From Bacillus massiliigorillae (GTDB lineage Bacteria; Bacillota; Bacilli; Bacillales; DSM-1321), in NCBI RefSeq assembly GCF_000380245.2, contig NZ_HG428741.1, positions 1,751,761 through 1,815,760 on the forward strand: a stretch of 64,000 bases of DNA. Direction: 5' to 3'. This document shows, piece by piece, positions 9,501 through 17,686 of the stretch. The translations under genes and the position numbers were made by a program. The notes under the pieces were generated by a model that was not told the DNA's origin, made no database searches, and saw only the letters and a program-made list of their open reading frames with translations. Every line of letters starts with the position of its first letter. Position 1 is the first letter of the stretch.

Positions 9501-10754
9501 TTGAGTTCAAAAAAAATATTTATTCTTAGCAGCTCATTATTAATCACTCTTTCATTTTCGTTATCTGCTCAAGCAGCACCTAGCGATCAATCGTTATCTG
9601 ATCAATTAAACTCAGTGAATAAAGAGGCTTCATCAGTACAGAAAGAAATAAAAAACAAAACCGAAGCAGCAAAAGAAATAACGAATCAGAAAGAGCAAGC
9701 TTATAATGAGTGGAAAAGAATTTCATTAGCGGTAGCAGATTTAGAAGTGAAAATTTATGAACAAACTTCTGAATTATTGCAAACAAAAAGCCGGATTTCT
9801 GAGTTAGAAACGAAAGCCCAGGAATCAAAGAAACAATTAGATAAAAGATATGATGTTGTTTCAAAACGACTAATCTCTTTGCAGGAACAAGACTCTAATT
9901 TTAATATTTTATCTGTTCTTCTAGATTCTGAAAGCTTAGGAGACTTTCTTAATAGGGCAATGACAGTCTCCTATTTAATGAGTGCTGATAAAGACCTCAT
10001 AGATTCATATGAGAAAGAAATGGAAAACTACAACAATTTAAAGCATTCAGCTGAAATCGAATTTGAGAAAATGAAAAAAGTACAAGCTGCATTAAATCAA
10101 TCAAAATACGATTTAGAGGTTCAGCAGCAAAAGAAAAATGCATTAATGAAAAACTTAGAAAAACAATATGGTTGGACCATAGATAGCATTAAGACATTAC
10201 AAGTTGAACAAAAACAACTACAACAGAAATCAAGTAACCTAGCGGGACAAATCGAACAGAAGAAACAACAAGAAGCTAATCAAAATAAAGAGAATAATAA
10301 AGTAGAATCTAGTACTTCAAACAGTAGAGGCTATGATGTGAGAAACATTTCCAATGTATCCGCAGCAACTATTAATGGTGCCCTGTCTGGAAGTTTAAGC
10401 GGATATGGCTCTACATTCTATGAAGTCGGGCATTCATATGGAATAGATCCAGCATTCTTAGCAGCAGTTGCCATGGCTGAAACCGGTGGAAATAGTAACT
10501 GGTTGAAAAAATACAATAATGTCGGTGGATTTATTAGTAATGGTGGACCAATGTCATTTAGCTCAATAAACGATAGTATCAAATATATGGGTTCACTTTT
10601 TACTCGTTTATACCTGCAAGATGGGCTATATACAGTTGAAGCTATTCATACTAAATACTCACCAGTCGGAGCAGATACTGACCCTAATAATCTAAATTCA
10701 CAATGGGTACAAAATGTATATACTTATTTAGGTAAGATGGGTGTAGCTATATAA
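9501..10754 (+). CDS. Secreted coiled-coil murein hydrolase with glucosaminidase-like domain
   Basis: 417 residues from the TTG at 9501, which follows AGGATGTGA at the best spacing. A GTG at 9492 would give three more residues but lies inside that ribosome site. The signal peptide ends at AQA near 28. A long coiled coil rich in Lys, Glu and Gln (about 35-265) resembles the regulatory N-terminus of CwlO/PcsB proteins. A low-complexity linker leads to a lysozyme-like domain (about 300-417) with GHSYGIDPAFLAAVAMAET, whose Glu is the probable catalytic residue, and NNVGGF. These features match GH73/SLT-type glucosaminidases. It probably cleaves peptidoglycan glycan strands outside the cell. Exact linkage specificity cannot be read from the sequence. 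Confidence 0.8.
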   Translation: MSSKKIFILSSSLLITLSFSLSAQAAPSDQSLSDQLNSVNKEASSVQKEIKNKTEAAKEITNQKEQAYNEWKRISLAVADLEVKIYEQTSELLQTKSRISELETKAQESKKQLDKRYDVVSKRLISLQEQDSNFNILSVLLDSESLGDFLNRAMTVSYLMSADKDLIDSYEKEMENYNNLKHSAEIEFEKMKKVQAALNQSKYDLEVQQQKKNALMKNLEKQYGWTIDSIKTLQVEQKQLQQKSSNLAGQIEQKKQQEANQNKENNKVESSTSNSRGYDVRNISNVSAATINGALSGSLSGYGSTFYEVGHSYGIDPAFLAAVAMAETGGNSNWLKKYNNVGGFISNGGPMSFSSINDSIKYMGSLFTRLYLQDGLYTVEAIHTKYSPVGADTDPNNLNSQWVQNVYTYLGKMGVAI

Positions 10755-10796
10755 TAAAATGAGCTGTCTGAATATGGGCAGCTCATTTTATTTTTA
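10755..10796 (+). terminator. Rho-independent terminator of the murein hydrolase gene
   Basis: Arms AAAATGAGCTG and CAGCTCATTTT enclose a short loop and are followed by ATTTTTATT. Confidence 0.88.
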
Positions 10797-10840
10797 TTCA
10801 AATCAATTTGTTTCGCTATTCTATTATATAATTCATCTAG

Positions 10841-11000
10841 CTATTTTAATTGAATCACACGTCGAACGAATGGCGTTATTGTATAGCCAATAGCTACAGC
10901 TAGCATAATTCACATCAAAATTTTTGAATTTATAATAATACTAACAAAACAGCAAACATTGTTACTAAAGAAGCAAAATCCCAAACAAAAAACGATTATT
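10841..11000 (-). pseudogene. Possible remnant of a small membrane-protein gene
   Basis: The 490-bp gap before malate synthase holds no intact gene. On the minus strand two short hydrophobic readings lie in different frames, one at about 10937-11000 (DFASLVTMFAVLLVLL then stop) and one at 10841-10906 (MLAVAIGYTITPFVRR then a short tail). They look like adjacent pieces of one decayed membrane protein. No ribosome binding site or family could be assigned, and AT-rich noncoding DNA can give such readings by chance. Confidence 0.22.
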
Positions 11001-11130
11001 CATCATTACATAGAGATTAAATTTGGATATTTTTCTTGAATTTTACAAAAATATATTGAAAATCCCATTTAGACATGATTAAATACATGTAAAGATTTGT
11101 AATTCAGTTTTGAATATAATTAGAAACATC

Positions 11131-11147
11131 GTTTTGTAATACGCAAC
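11131..11147 (+). promoter_or_regulatory. Candidate operator, upstream copy (malate synthase promoter)
   Basis: GTTTTGTAATACGCAAC matches the downstream element at 11207-11223 in 14 of 17 positions. The two starts are 76 bp apart, about seven helical turns. It is a candidate site for the IclR-family regulator encoded just after glcB. Confidence 0.4.
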
Positions 11148-11206
11148 GGCATCCAAGAAATTACAAAAGTACTGTTTTTATTTTTTTATACTAAATTCAA
11201 AACGTT

Positions 11207-11223
11207 GTTTCGTAATAAGAAAC
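11207..11223 (+). promoter_or_regulatory. Candidate operator, downstream copy (malate synthase promoter)
   Basis: GTTTCGTAATAAGAAAC is a 17-bp near-palindrome with perfect GTTTC/GAAAC ends. It lies 25 bp before the glcB start and just downstream of a possible -10 (TATACT at 11187-11192), a position suited to repression. The IclR-type regulator encoded downstream is the obvious candidate to bind it. Confidence 0.45.
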
Positions 11224-11247
11224 AATCGAATATTAGGGGGATTTACA

Positions 11248-13428
11248 ATGACTAATTATGTGAAAGTTGGAAGCTTACAAGTAGGAAAAGAATTATATGA
11301 TTTCGTTAACAATGAAGCAATTCCAGGAAGTGGTTTGAATGCTGAACAATTCTGGAATGATTTCGAAAGAATCATCACTGATTTAACTCCAGAAAACAAA
11401 CAATTATTAGCTCAACGTGATGAGCTTCAAAATAAAATTAATGAATGGCATATAAATAACAAAGAATGCTTTAATAGCAATGAATACAAAGCTTTCTTAC
11501 AAGAAATTGGTTATTTAGAAGATGAAGTGGCAAACTTCCAAATTGGAACAACTAATGTAGATGGGGAAATTGCAATTCAAGCAGGTCCACAATTAGTAGT
11601 ACCCGTAAATAATGCTCGCTATGCTATTAACGCAGCAAATGCGCGTTGGGGAAGTTTATACGATGCTTTATATGGAACTGATGCCATTAGTGAAGAAAAT
11701 GGTGCAGAAAAAGGTGGAAGTTATAATCCTATTCGTGGAGCTAAAGTTATTGAATTTGCTAAGAGCTTCCTTGATCAAGCAGTACCATTAAAAGACGCTT
11801 CTCATACTGATGCGACTGAATACCGTATAGAAGAAGGTAAATTAGTAATCGTCCTATCTAATAATCAGCTAACTAGCTTAGTAGATGAAGGTAAATTCAA
11901 AGGTTATCAAGGTGAAGCTCTAGCTCCTTCTGCTATTTTAATTAAAAATAATGGCTTGCATTTCGAAATTCAAGTTGACCGTAATCATCCTATCGGAAAA
12001 GACGATAGTGCTGGTGTGAAAGATTTGCTAATTGAAGCTGCTATAACAACAATCATGGATTGTGAAGATTCAATTGCTGCTGTAGATGCTGAAGATAAAA
12101 CTTTAGTATACAGCAATTGGTTAGGTTTAATGAAAGGTGATTTAGAAGCATCTTTCCAAAAAGGAAACAAAACATTAACACGAAAAATGAATGATGATCG
12201 TTACTATACATCACCTGAAGGTGCAGAAATCTCACTAAATGGGCGTTCTCTATTATTCGTTCGTAATGTAGGTCATTTAATGACAATCAATGCTATTCTA
12301 GACAAAGATGGAAATGAAGTATTTGAAGGAATCATCGATGGTGTCATTACTAGTTTAATTGCGAAGCATACTTTACTAGGAAACGGTAAATTCAAAAATA
12401 CAGCTGAAGGTTCTATTTATATCGTTAAACCAAAAATGCACGGCTCTAAAGAAGTAGCCTTTGCAAATACATTATTTAATAGAATCGAAGATATGCTTGG
12501 CTTAGAACGCCACACATTGAAAATCGGAGTTATGGATGAAGAACGCCGAACAAGCTTGAACTTAAAAAATTGTATCGCTGAAGTAAAAGATCGTGTAGTA
12601 TTCATTAATACTGGATTCCTCGATCGTACTGGTGATGAAATGCATACATCAATGGAAGCTGGTCCTATGATTCGTAAAAACGATATGAAATCTTCAACAT
12701 GGCTACAAAGCTATGAAAAATCAAATGTATTTATTGGATTAGGAGCAGGATTGCAAGGACGTGCTCAAGTAGGTAAAGGTATGTGGGCGATGCCTGATTT
12801 AATGGCAGAAATGATTAAACAAAAAATTGGCCATTTAAACGCAGGAGCTAGTACTGCTTGGGTTCCTTCTCCAACGGCGGCTACATTGCACGCCTTACAC
12901 TATCATCAAGTAGACGTTCGAGAAGTACAAAACGAATTAATGAAACAAGCTACAAATTTAAGAGATGATATTTTGGTTCTCCCATTAGCAGAAAACCCTG
13001 AATGGAGTGAACAAGAAATTCAAGAAGAGCTGGATAATAATGCGCAAGGCATTCTTGGCTATGTAGTACGTTGGGTTGAGCAAGGTGTTGGATGTTCGAA
13101 GGTTCCTGATTTGTACAATGTTGGCTTAATGGAAGATCGTGCAACACTTCGTATTTCAAGCCAGCATGTAGCAAACTGGTTACATCATGGTATTGTTACG
13201 AAAGAACAAGTTTTAGAAACATTACAACGTATGGCAAAATTAGTTGATCAACAAAATGAGGGAGATACCCTTTATCGTCCAATGAGCCCAGATTATGATA
13301 ACTCTGTTGCATTCCAAGCAGCATGTGATTTAATATTCTTAGGCTATGAACAACCAAATGGTTACACAGAGCCAATTTTACATCGCCGTCGTCTTGAAGC
13401 TAAAGAAAAATTTGCCGTAAAACAATAA
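11248..13428 (+). CDS. glcB: Malate synthase G
   Basis: 726 residues, the full length of the monomeric G isoform. It condenses glyoxylate with acetyl-CoA to give malate in the cytosol. Diagnostic blocks are TTIMDCEDSIAAVDAEDK (metal and glyoxylate region), MHTSMEAGPM, GLQGRAQVGKGMWAMPD and NAGASTAWVPSPTAATLHAL. The start follows TAGGGGGATTT. No isocitrate lyase gene is in the window, so the glyoxylate may come from glycolate or purine breakdown as well as from the glyoxylate shunt. The next gene is an IclR regulator and the promoter carries a repeated palindrome, so local control is likely. Confidence 0.96.
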   Translation: MTNYVKVGSLQVGKELYDFVNNEAIPGSGLNAEQFWNDFERIITDLTPENKQLLAQRDELQNKINEWHINNKECFNSNEYKAFLQEIGYLEDEVANFQIGTTNVDGEIAIQAGPQLVVPVNNARYAINAANARWGSLYDALYGTDAISEENGAEKGGSYNPIRGAKVIEFAKSFLDQAVPLKDASHTDATEYRIEEGKLVIVLSNNQLTSLVDEGKFKGYQGEALAPSAILIKNNGLHFEIQVDRNHPIGKDDSAGVKDLLIEAAITTIMDCEDSIAAVDAEDKTLVYSNWLGLMKGDLEASFQKGNKTLTRKMNDDRYYTSPEGAEISLNGRSLLFVRNVGHLMTINAILDKDGNEVFEGIIDGVITSLIAKHTLLGNGKFKNTAEGSIYIVKPKMHGSKEVAFANTLFNRIEDMLGLERHTLKIGVMDEERRTSLNLKNCIAEVKDRVVFINTGFLDRTGDEMHTSMEAGPMIRKNDMKSSTWLQSYEKSNVFIGLGAGLQGRAQVGKGMWAMPDLMAEMIKQKIGHLNAGASTAWVPSPTAATLHALHYHQVDVREVQNELMKQATNLRDDILVLPLAENPEWSEQEIQEELDNNAQGILGYVVRWVEQGVGCSKVPDLYNVGLMEDRATLRISSQHVANWLHHGIVTKEQVLETLQRMAKLVDQQNEGDTLYRPMSPDYDNSVAFQAACDLIFLGYEQPNGYTEPILHRRRLEAKEKFAVKQ

Positions 13429-13446
13429 ATCTATAAGTAATCTATA

Positions 13447-13494
13447 CAGAGGGTGTCCAACAAAAGCTCGACTTTTGGGCACCCTCTGTTTTTA
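13447..13494 (+). terminator. Rho-independent terminator of glcB
   Basis: Arms ACAGAGGGTGTCC and GGGCACCCTCTGT pair with one G:U pair and are followed by TTTTT. Confidence 0.88.
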
Positions 13495-13560
13495 ACAAGA
13501 CAAGGATACAGAAAATTAAAAAAGAAATTTAGAAACTGATATAATGTATGGAGGTGATGA

Positions 13561-14331
13561 ATGATGGAAAGAGAAAATATGGTAAAATCAGTAAGTAGAG
13601 CACTAGATATTATCACAATATTAAGCTTAAAAAAAGGTGGTCTCGGTGTGACTGAGATTGCTAATCAAATAGATATCAATAAAAGCTCGGTTTATCGAAT
13701 ACTTTCAACGTTAGTTCAGTATGGCTATGTTGAACAAGATGCTGATACGGGACGTTATAAGCTAGGGTATAAATTTCTTGAAATTAGCTCAAAGCTATTA
13801 GAATCAATTGATTTACGTACGGAAGCCCAACCCTTTTTAAAAGAATTAGAAAACGAAACAAACGAAGTGATACATCTTGTTGTGTATGACCAAGGTGAAG
13901 TTGTCTACATAGAAAAACTTGAAGGAAACGAGCTTTTACGAATGCATTCACGCGTAGGTAAACGAGCACCTATGCATTGTACATCTGTCGGAAAAACGAT
14001 TCTTGCTAATTTGCCTACAAATGTAGTATTATCCATTTTGGAGACAAGAGGTATGCCCTCACATACAAAGTATTCAATTGTTGATAAAGATGAATTGCTA
14101 CAAGAATTAGCTAAAGTTAAAGAATGTGGTTTTGCCTATGATTTAGAGGAAAATGAATATGGTATAACCTGCATTGCTGCACCTATTTTTGATCATGCCG
14201 GCCAAGTAATTGCAGCAGTAAGTATATCAGGATCAACTATTCGTATGAAGAACGAACGATTGGCACAACTACAGCCTCATATTATTGCAGCAGGTAAACA
14301 AATTTCAACTCGTTTAGGGTACGGACTATAA
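13561..14331 (+). CDS. IclR-family transcriptional regulator
   Basis: 256 residues. A winged-helix DNA-binding domain lies at about 8-70 (LGVTEIANQIDINKSSVYRI recognition region). The IclR effector domain lies at about 85-250, with GKRAPMHCTSVGKTILA, GFAYDLEENEYGITCIAAPIF and a closing AAVSISGS motif. Members of this family bind small metabolites such as glyoxylate, pyruvate or aromatic acids. It starts 132 bp after glcB, behind GGAGGTGATGA, with a terminator between, so it is probably a separate transcript that controls glcB. Whether it represses or activates cannot be told. Confidence 0.9.
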   Translation: MMERENMVKSVSRALDIITILSLKKGGLGVTEIANQIDINKSSVYRILSTLVQYGYVEQDADTGRYKLGYKFLEISSKLLESIDLRTEAQPFLKELENETNEVIHLVVYDQGEVVYIEKLEGNELLRMHSRVGKRAPMHCTSVGKTILANLPTNVVLSILETRGMPSHTKYSIVDKDELLQELAKVKECGFAYDLEENEYGITCIAAPIFDHAGQVIAAVSISGSTIRMKNERLAQLQPHIIAAGKQISTRLGYGL

Positions 14332-14363
14332 AAATAAGAGAGGCAATAGCCTCTCTTATTTTT
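14330..14363. terminator. Bidirectional terminator between convergent iclR and tetR genes
   Basis: A 14-bp perfect stem AAAATAAGAGAGGC/GCCTCTCTTATTTT with loop AATA lies between two genes that converge on it. Confidence 0.9.
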
Positions 14364-14385
14364 GTTCATTTATTAAATAAATTTA

Positions 14386-15024
14386 TTATGATTTTAAATA
14401 ATCTAGAAAAATTTCTTTCATTATTTTCAATTGAACTTCCGCAGCTAAATCCGGTTTTATTAGATTCGCTGTACCTTTTAAGGAAAGTTTTAAAGCAAAT
14501 ACCGCGAAATTGCCAATCATAGTCGGCAGTATTTGGGACGTCTTTATATCACCACGAATTGTCCCATCTGTTTTTCCTTCTTCTACCATACGAGCAAAAA
14601 CTGTAAAAATTTCTTCCCGTGCACTAATATACATTTCCATATCTTCTAAAGAATCACCAGCAATCGCTGTATAGTTAATAAAATGATCTAGTAATTTTGG
14701 AAGCGATGCATTGTTTTCTTTCATTTGCTCGATAAAAAAATCTAATACGAAAGTAATTTTATCTATACAAGAAATAGGCTTCTCTTCAATAATTCGAAAA
14801 GCCTCCAACATAATCTGAATTTTTGCTGTTGCTATAGTAAGAATGATTTTCTCCTTTTTTGGAAAATAGCGAAATAATGTTGCAACCCCGATGCCCGCTT
14901 CTTCGGCAATATCATTCATTTTCGTATTATCAATACCTTTTTTTAAAAATAACTCTTCAGCTTTCGTTAAAATCGTCTCTTTCTTCCTTTGTTTCGATAA
15001 TTCCCTCGTACTAATTCCGTTCAT
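14386..15024 (-). CDS. TetR/AcrR-family transcriptional regulator
   Basis: 212 residues from the ATG at 15024, which has GGGGA eight bases upstream. Longer in-frame starts at 15033 and 15069 have no usable ribosome site. The N-terminal HTH (about 10-55) reads KTKMNDIAEEAGIGVATLFRYF-like, with the canonical TetR recognition helix GVATLFRYF. The rest is a helical ligand-binding and dimerisation domain of unknown specificity. It is divergent from the KstD-like flavoprotein gene, and two palindromes lie in the shared promoter region. Like most TetR proteins with this layout, it probably represses the divergent operon and perhaps itself. Confidence 0.88.
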   Translation of the reverse strand: MNGISTRELSKQRKKETILTKAEELFLKKGIDNTKMNDIAEEAGIGVATLFRYFPKKEKIILTIATAKIQIMLEAFRIIEEKPISCIDKITFVLDFFIEQMKENNASLPKLLDHFINYTAIAGDSLEDMEMYISAREEIFTVFARMVEEGKTDGTIRGDIKTSQILPTMIGNFAVFALKLSLKGTANLIKPDLAAEVQLKIMKEIFLDYLKS

Positions 15025-15124
15025 TCTTTTCATCCCCGTGTAGTAAAAAATAAAAAATTTTATTGCCATAAATAATTGCTTCTACCTTTGTTAATACCAC
15101 TTTATCACAAATCAATTTCAGAAA

Positions 15125-15138
15125 ATAGTAAATACTAT
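15125..15138. promoter_or_regulatory. Palindrome in the tetR/flavoprotein intergenic region
   Basis: ATAGTAAATACTAT is a perfect 6-2-6 inverted repeat placed between the tetR start and the flavoprotein promoter. It could be the site controlling tetR itself. Confidence 0.3.
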
Positions 15139-15150
15139 GAATCTAAATTA

Positions 15151-15180
15151 TTTACAAAAAACAATATAGTTTGGTAGTAT
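15151..15180 (+). promoter_or_regulatory. Predicted sigma-A promoter of the KstD-like flavoprotein operon
   Basis: TTTACA at 15151-15156 and TAGTAT at 15175-15180 are separated by 18 bp. Transcription would start near 15187, just before the operator at 15194. Confidence 0.45.
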
Positions 15181-15193
15181 AAAAGTATAGAAA

Positions 15194-15210
15194 TGATAGT
15201 CCAACTATCA
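15194..15210. promoter_or_regulatory. Candidate TetR operator
   Basis: TGATAGTCCAACTATCA is a perfect 7-3-7 palindrome. It sits immediately downstream of the predicted promoter, where a bound repressor would block transcription. The divergent TetR protein is the natural candidate. Confidence 0.5.
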
Positions 15211-15307
15211 AAATTTTCCTACACGCTTTTCTTACATACTTATGCATTTACCCAAATGCAGGAGAAATAGTCGTGATAATATTTTACAAACAGGAGGAGA
15301 AATTATT

Positions 15308-16930
15308 ATGCCTGCAAAAAAACCAGCACAATGGGACCGTGAAGTTGATGTAGTGGTAATGGGAACTGGTGGAGCTGCATTAGTTGCTGCTATTACAGCA
15401 CATGACCAAGGGTCAAAAGTATTAGTAATTGAAAAAACACATCAAATCGGTGGTACAACAGCTTTCTCTGGCGGTGTTCCATGGATTCCATTAAATCGAT
15501 ACATGAAAGATGCAGGAATTGAAGATACACGCGAAGCTGCCTTAAAGTATATTCATCGTGTTACTGGAGATAAAGTACCTGATCCAAAATTATTAGAGGT
15601 TTACGTTGATAACGCATACAAAATGATTGATTACTTACATGAAAACACACCTGTACGCTTTAAAGTGCCAGAAAATTATCCAGAATATTATGGATATTTT
15701 GAAGGTACAACACCAGGTCGTTCAATCGATCCACTGCCATACGATATGAAAGAAATCGGCGAGTATGGTGATTTAATTCGTAATAACCCAACTTTCCCAC
15801 CATTAACACTTGAAGAAGGTGGCGCTAAGGGCGGTATCGATTTCATGAAAGTTGCTGAACGAATGGAAAACAATATTGTAACAATGGGTCGTTCATTAAC
15901 AGCTGCATTAGTAAAAGGTTGTTTAGATCGTGGAATTGAAATTGTTATGGAAACACCAGGTAAAGAACTTGTTTTAGATGACAATGGCGATGTTATTGGT
16001 CTTGTAGCTGAACAAAATGGTGAAAAACTTTACATTGGTACTTCAAAAGGTGTTATTTTGGGCTCAGGTGGATACGAGTGGAATAAAGAATTAGTTAAGA
16101 CATTCTTAAAAGGTGAAATTACACATCCACTTTCTCCATGGGGTAATGAAGGTGATGGTCTAATCATGGCAATGGAGGCTGGTGCATCACTAGCTAACAT
16201 GAGTGAAGCATGGTGGTACCCAGCATATCAAGACCCAACTTTCGAATACGAAGATCGTGTCATGAATCAATTAGGTGGTAGCGGACGTTTCGGCCCTAAC
16301 AGTATTATCGTTAACAGCAAAGCAAAACGTTTTGTACATGAAGGTACGACTTATAATGATCTTCCAAAAGCATTCCATCATTATGATCCAGTAGCTGTTG
16401 ATTGGCCAAACGAAAAAAATAATTGGATGGTATTTGACCAACAGTTAAAAGATCGTACAATGATCATTACAATGATGCCTGGTGAAGATGCTCCTGATTG
16501 GGTACCTCAAGCAGATAGTATTAAAGAGCTTGCAGAAAAAATCGGCTTAGATCCAGATGCTTTAGAAGCAACAGTGAACCGTTGGAATGATCAAGTTGAA
16601 GCAGGAGAAGATACTGACTTCCATCGTGGTACAACATTCTTCGAAGGTCTTGAAATCGGCGGAGGAACTATTGAACGAAACCTTGGAAAAATTGAAAAAG
16701 GACCATTCTATGCAGTACCAGTATACTACGGTGCTCTTGGAACAAATGGTGGACCACGTATTGACGAAAATGGACAAGTACTGAACCTACGTGGCGGAAA
16801 AATTAAGGGATTATACGCAGCAGGTAACGCAGCAATGGGTATTTTCGGTCAATCATATTTAAGTGCTGGCGGAACAATCGGACCAGCAATGACATTCGGT
16901 TACTTAGCCGGCTTAGCAATTGGTAAATAA
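15308..16930 (+). CDS. FAD-binding dehydrogenase of the KstD/fumarate reductase flavoprotein family
   Basis: 540 residues from the ATG at 15308 behind AGGAGGAGAAA. A 22-residue upstream extension has no ribosome site. The N-terminal Rossmann motif VVVMGTGGAALVAA is followed by a Glu ending strand 2 (VIEK) and TTAFSGG. The C-terminal block has GALGTNGGPRID and the FAD-binding AAGNAAMGIFGQSYLSAGGTIG. This pattern fits 3-oxosteroid 1-dehydrogenase-type enzymes, which introduce or reduce a C=C bond next to a ketone. The real substrate is uncertain and could be a small cyclic enone. It forms an operon with an SRPBCC protein and is divergent from a TetR regulator. Confidence 0.82.
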   Translation: MPAKKPAQWDREVDVVVMGTGGAALVAAITAHDQGSKVLVIEKTHQIGGTTAFSGGVPWIPLNRYMKDAGIEDTREAALKYIHRVTGDKVPDPKLLEVYVDNAYKMIDYLHENTPVRFKVPENYPEYYGYFEGTTPGRSIDPLPYDMKEIGEYGDLIRNNPTFPPLTLEEGGAKGGIDFMKVAERMENNIVTMGRSLTAALVKGCLDRGIEIVMETPGKELVLDDNGDVIGLVAEQNGEKLYIGTSKGVILGSGGYEWNKELVKTFLKGEITHPLSPWGNEGDGLIMAMEAGASLANMSEAWWYPAYQDPTFEYEDRVMNQLGGSGRFGPNSIIVNSKAKRFVHEGTTYNDLPKAFHHYDPVAVDWPNEKNNWMVFDQQLKDRTMIITMMPGEDAPDWVPQADSIKELAEKIGLDPDALEATVNRWNDQVEAGEDTDFHRGTTFFEGLEIGGGTIERNLGKIEKGPFYAVPVYYGALGTNGGPRIDENGQVLNLRGGKIKGLYAAGNAAMGIFGQSYLSAGGTIGPAMTFGYLAGLAIGK

Positions 16931-16984
16931 AAAGATTGATAGATTCACTATAAAATAAATTACAACAAAGGGACGTGTATTAAT

Positions 16985-17434
16985 ATGCCAGCAGGAACAC
17001 ATTCAGTAGAATTACCAGTAGGAATTGAAGAAATTTGGACTTTCGTAAGTGACATGGATAAGTGGGCACCACTTGTACCAGGTTATATCGAACATGAAAT
17101 TATTAACGACAGAGAATCAACTTGGGCTTTCAAGGGTGACCTTGGCTTCATGAAAAAAACTGTTAAACTTAAAATTGATATTATCGAATGGAAAGAACCA
17201 ACAACTGTAACATTTAATCTTAAAGGTTTATCAGATAACTTCAAAGGTGGCGGTTACTTCGAAGCTGAAGTAATCGATGCTAACACTACAAAAATGACAG
17301 GTAATCTTGATATTAATGCAGGTGGCGCAATGGGACCTATGGTAAATACAATCCTGAAAAACTTTGTTCCAAAAACAGCACAAGAATTAACAGAAGCTGT
17401 AGCAAACAAAATTAAAGAAGTTGCCGCAGTCTAA
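16985..17434 (+). CDS. SRPBCC/CoxG-like ligand-binding protein
   Basis: 149 residues with the START-like SRPBCC fold: the opening GTHSVELPVGIEEIWTFVSD and the central WKEPTTVTFNLKGL are typical of the CoxG (CO dehydrogenase subunit G) family. These proteins have a deep hydrophobic pocket. CoxG of CO dehydrogenases helps the enzyme reach the membrane or its quinone. No CO dehydrogenase is present here. The gene lies 55 bp after the KstD-like flavoprotein and shares its transcript. It may therefore hold the substrate or quinone for that enzyme, which is an inference. A strong terminator follows. Confidence 0.8.
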   Translation: MPAGTHSVELPVGIEEIWTFVSDMDKWAPLVPGYIEHEIINDRESTWAFKGDLGFMKKTVKLKIDIIEWKEPTTVTFNLKGLSDNFKGGGYFEAEVIDANTTKMTGNLDINAGGAMGPMVNTILKNFVPKTAQELTEAVANKIKEVAAV

Positions 17435-17442
17435 TAAAAATT

Positions 17443-17490
17443 ATAAAAAAAGAAGAGCTGCTGACCAACTATAGCGGCTCTTCTTTTTTT
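17443..17490 (+). terminator. Rho-independent terminator of the flavoprotein/SRPBCC operon
   Basis: Stem AAAAAAGAAGAGC/GCTCTTCTTTTTTT with a partly paired inner loop, ending in a run of T residues. Confidence 0.88.
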
Positions 17491-17686
17491 CTGCTTTACT
17501 CTCAAAAACCTTCCTAACATCTCTCAATTGTGTATTTTTTTAGAACGTCACCACAACAAACTACACAAATATTTACTCGTTTTCCAAGTAATTGAAAATA
17601 ATATGATACAATACTAAAGTAGCATTCTAATGAACTAATTTTTGTTTTTTTACAAAAAAGTCAGGAATAAAGGAGGGTTCTCTCAA

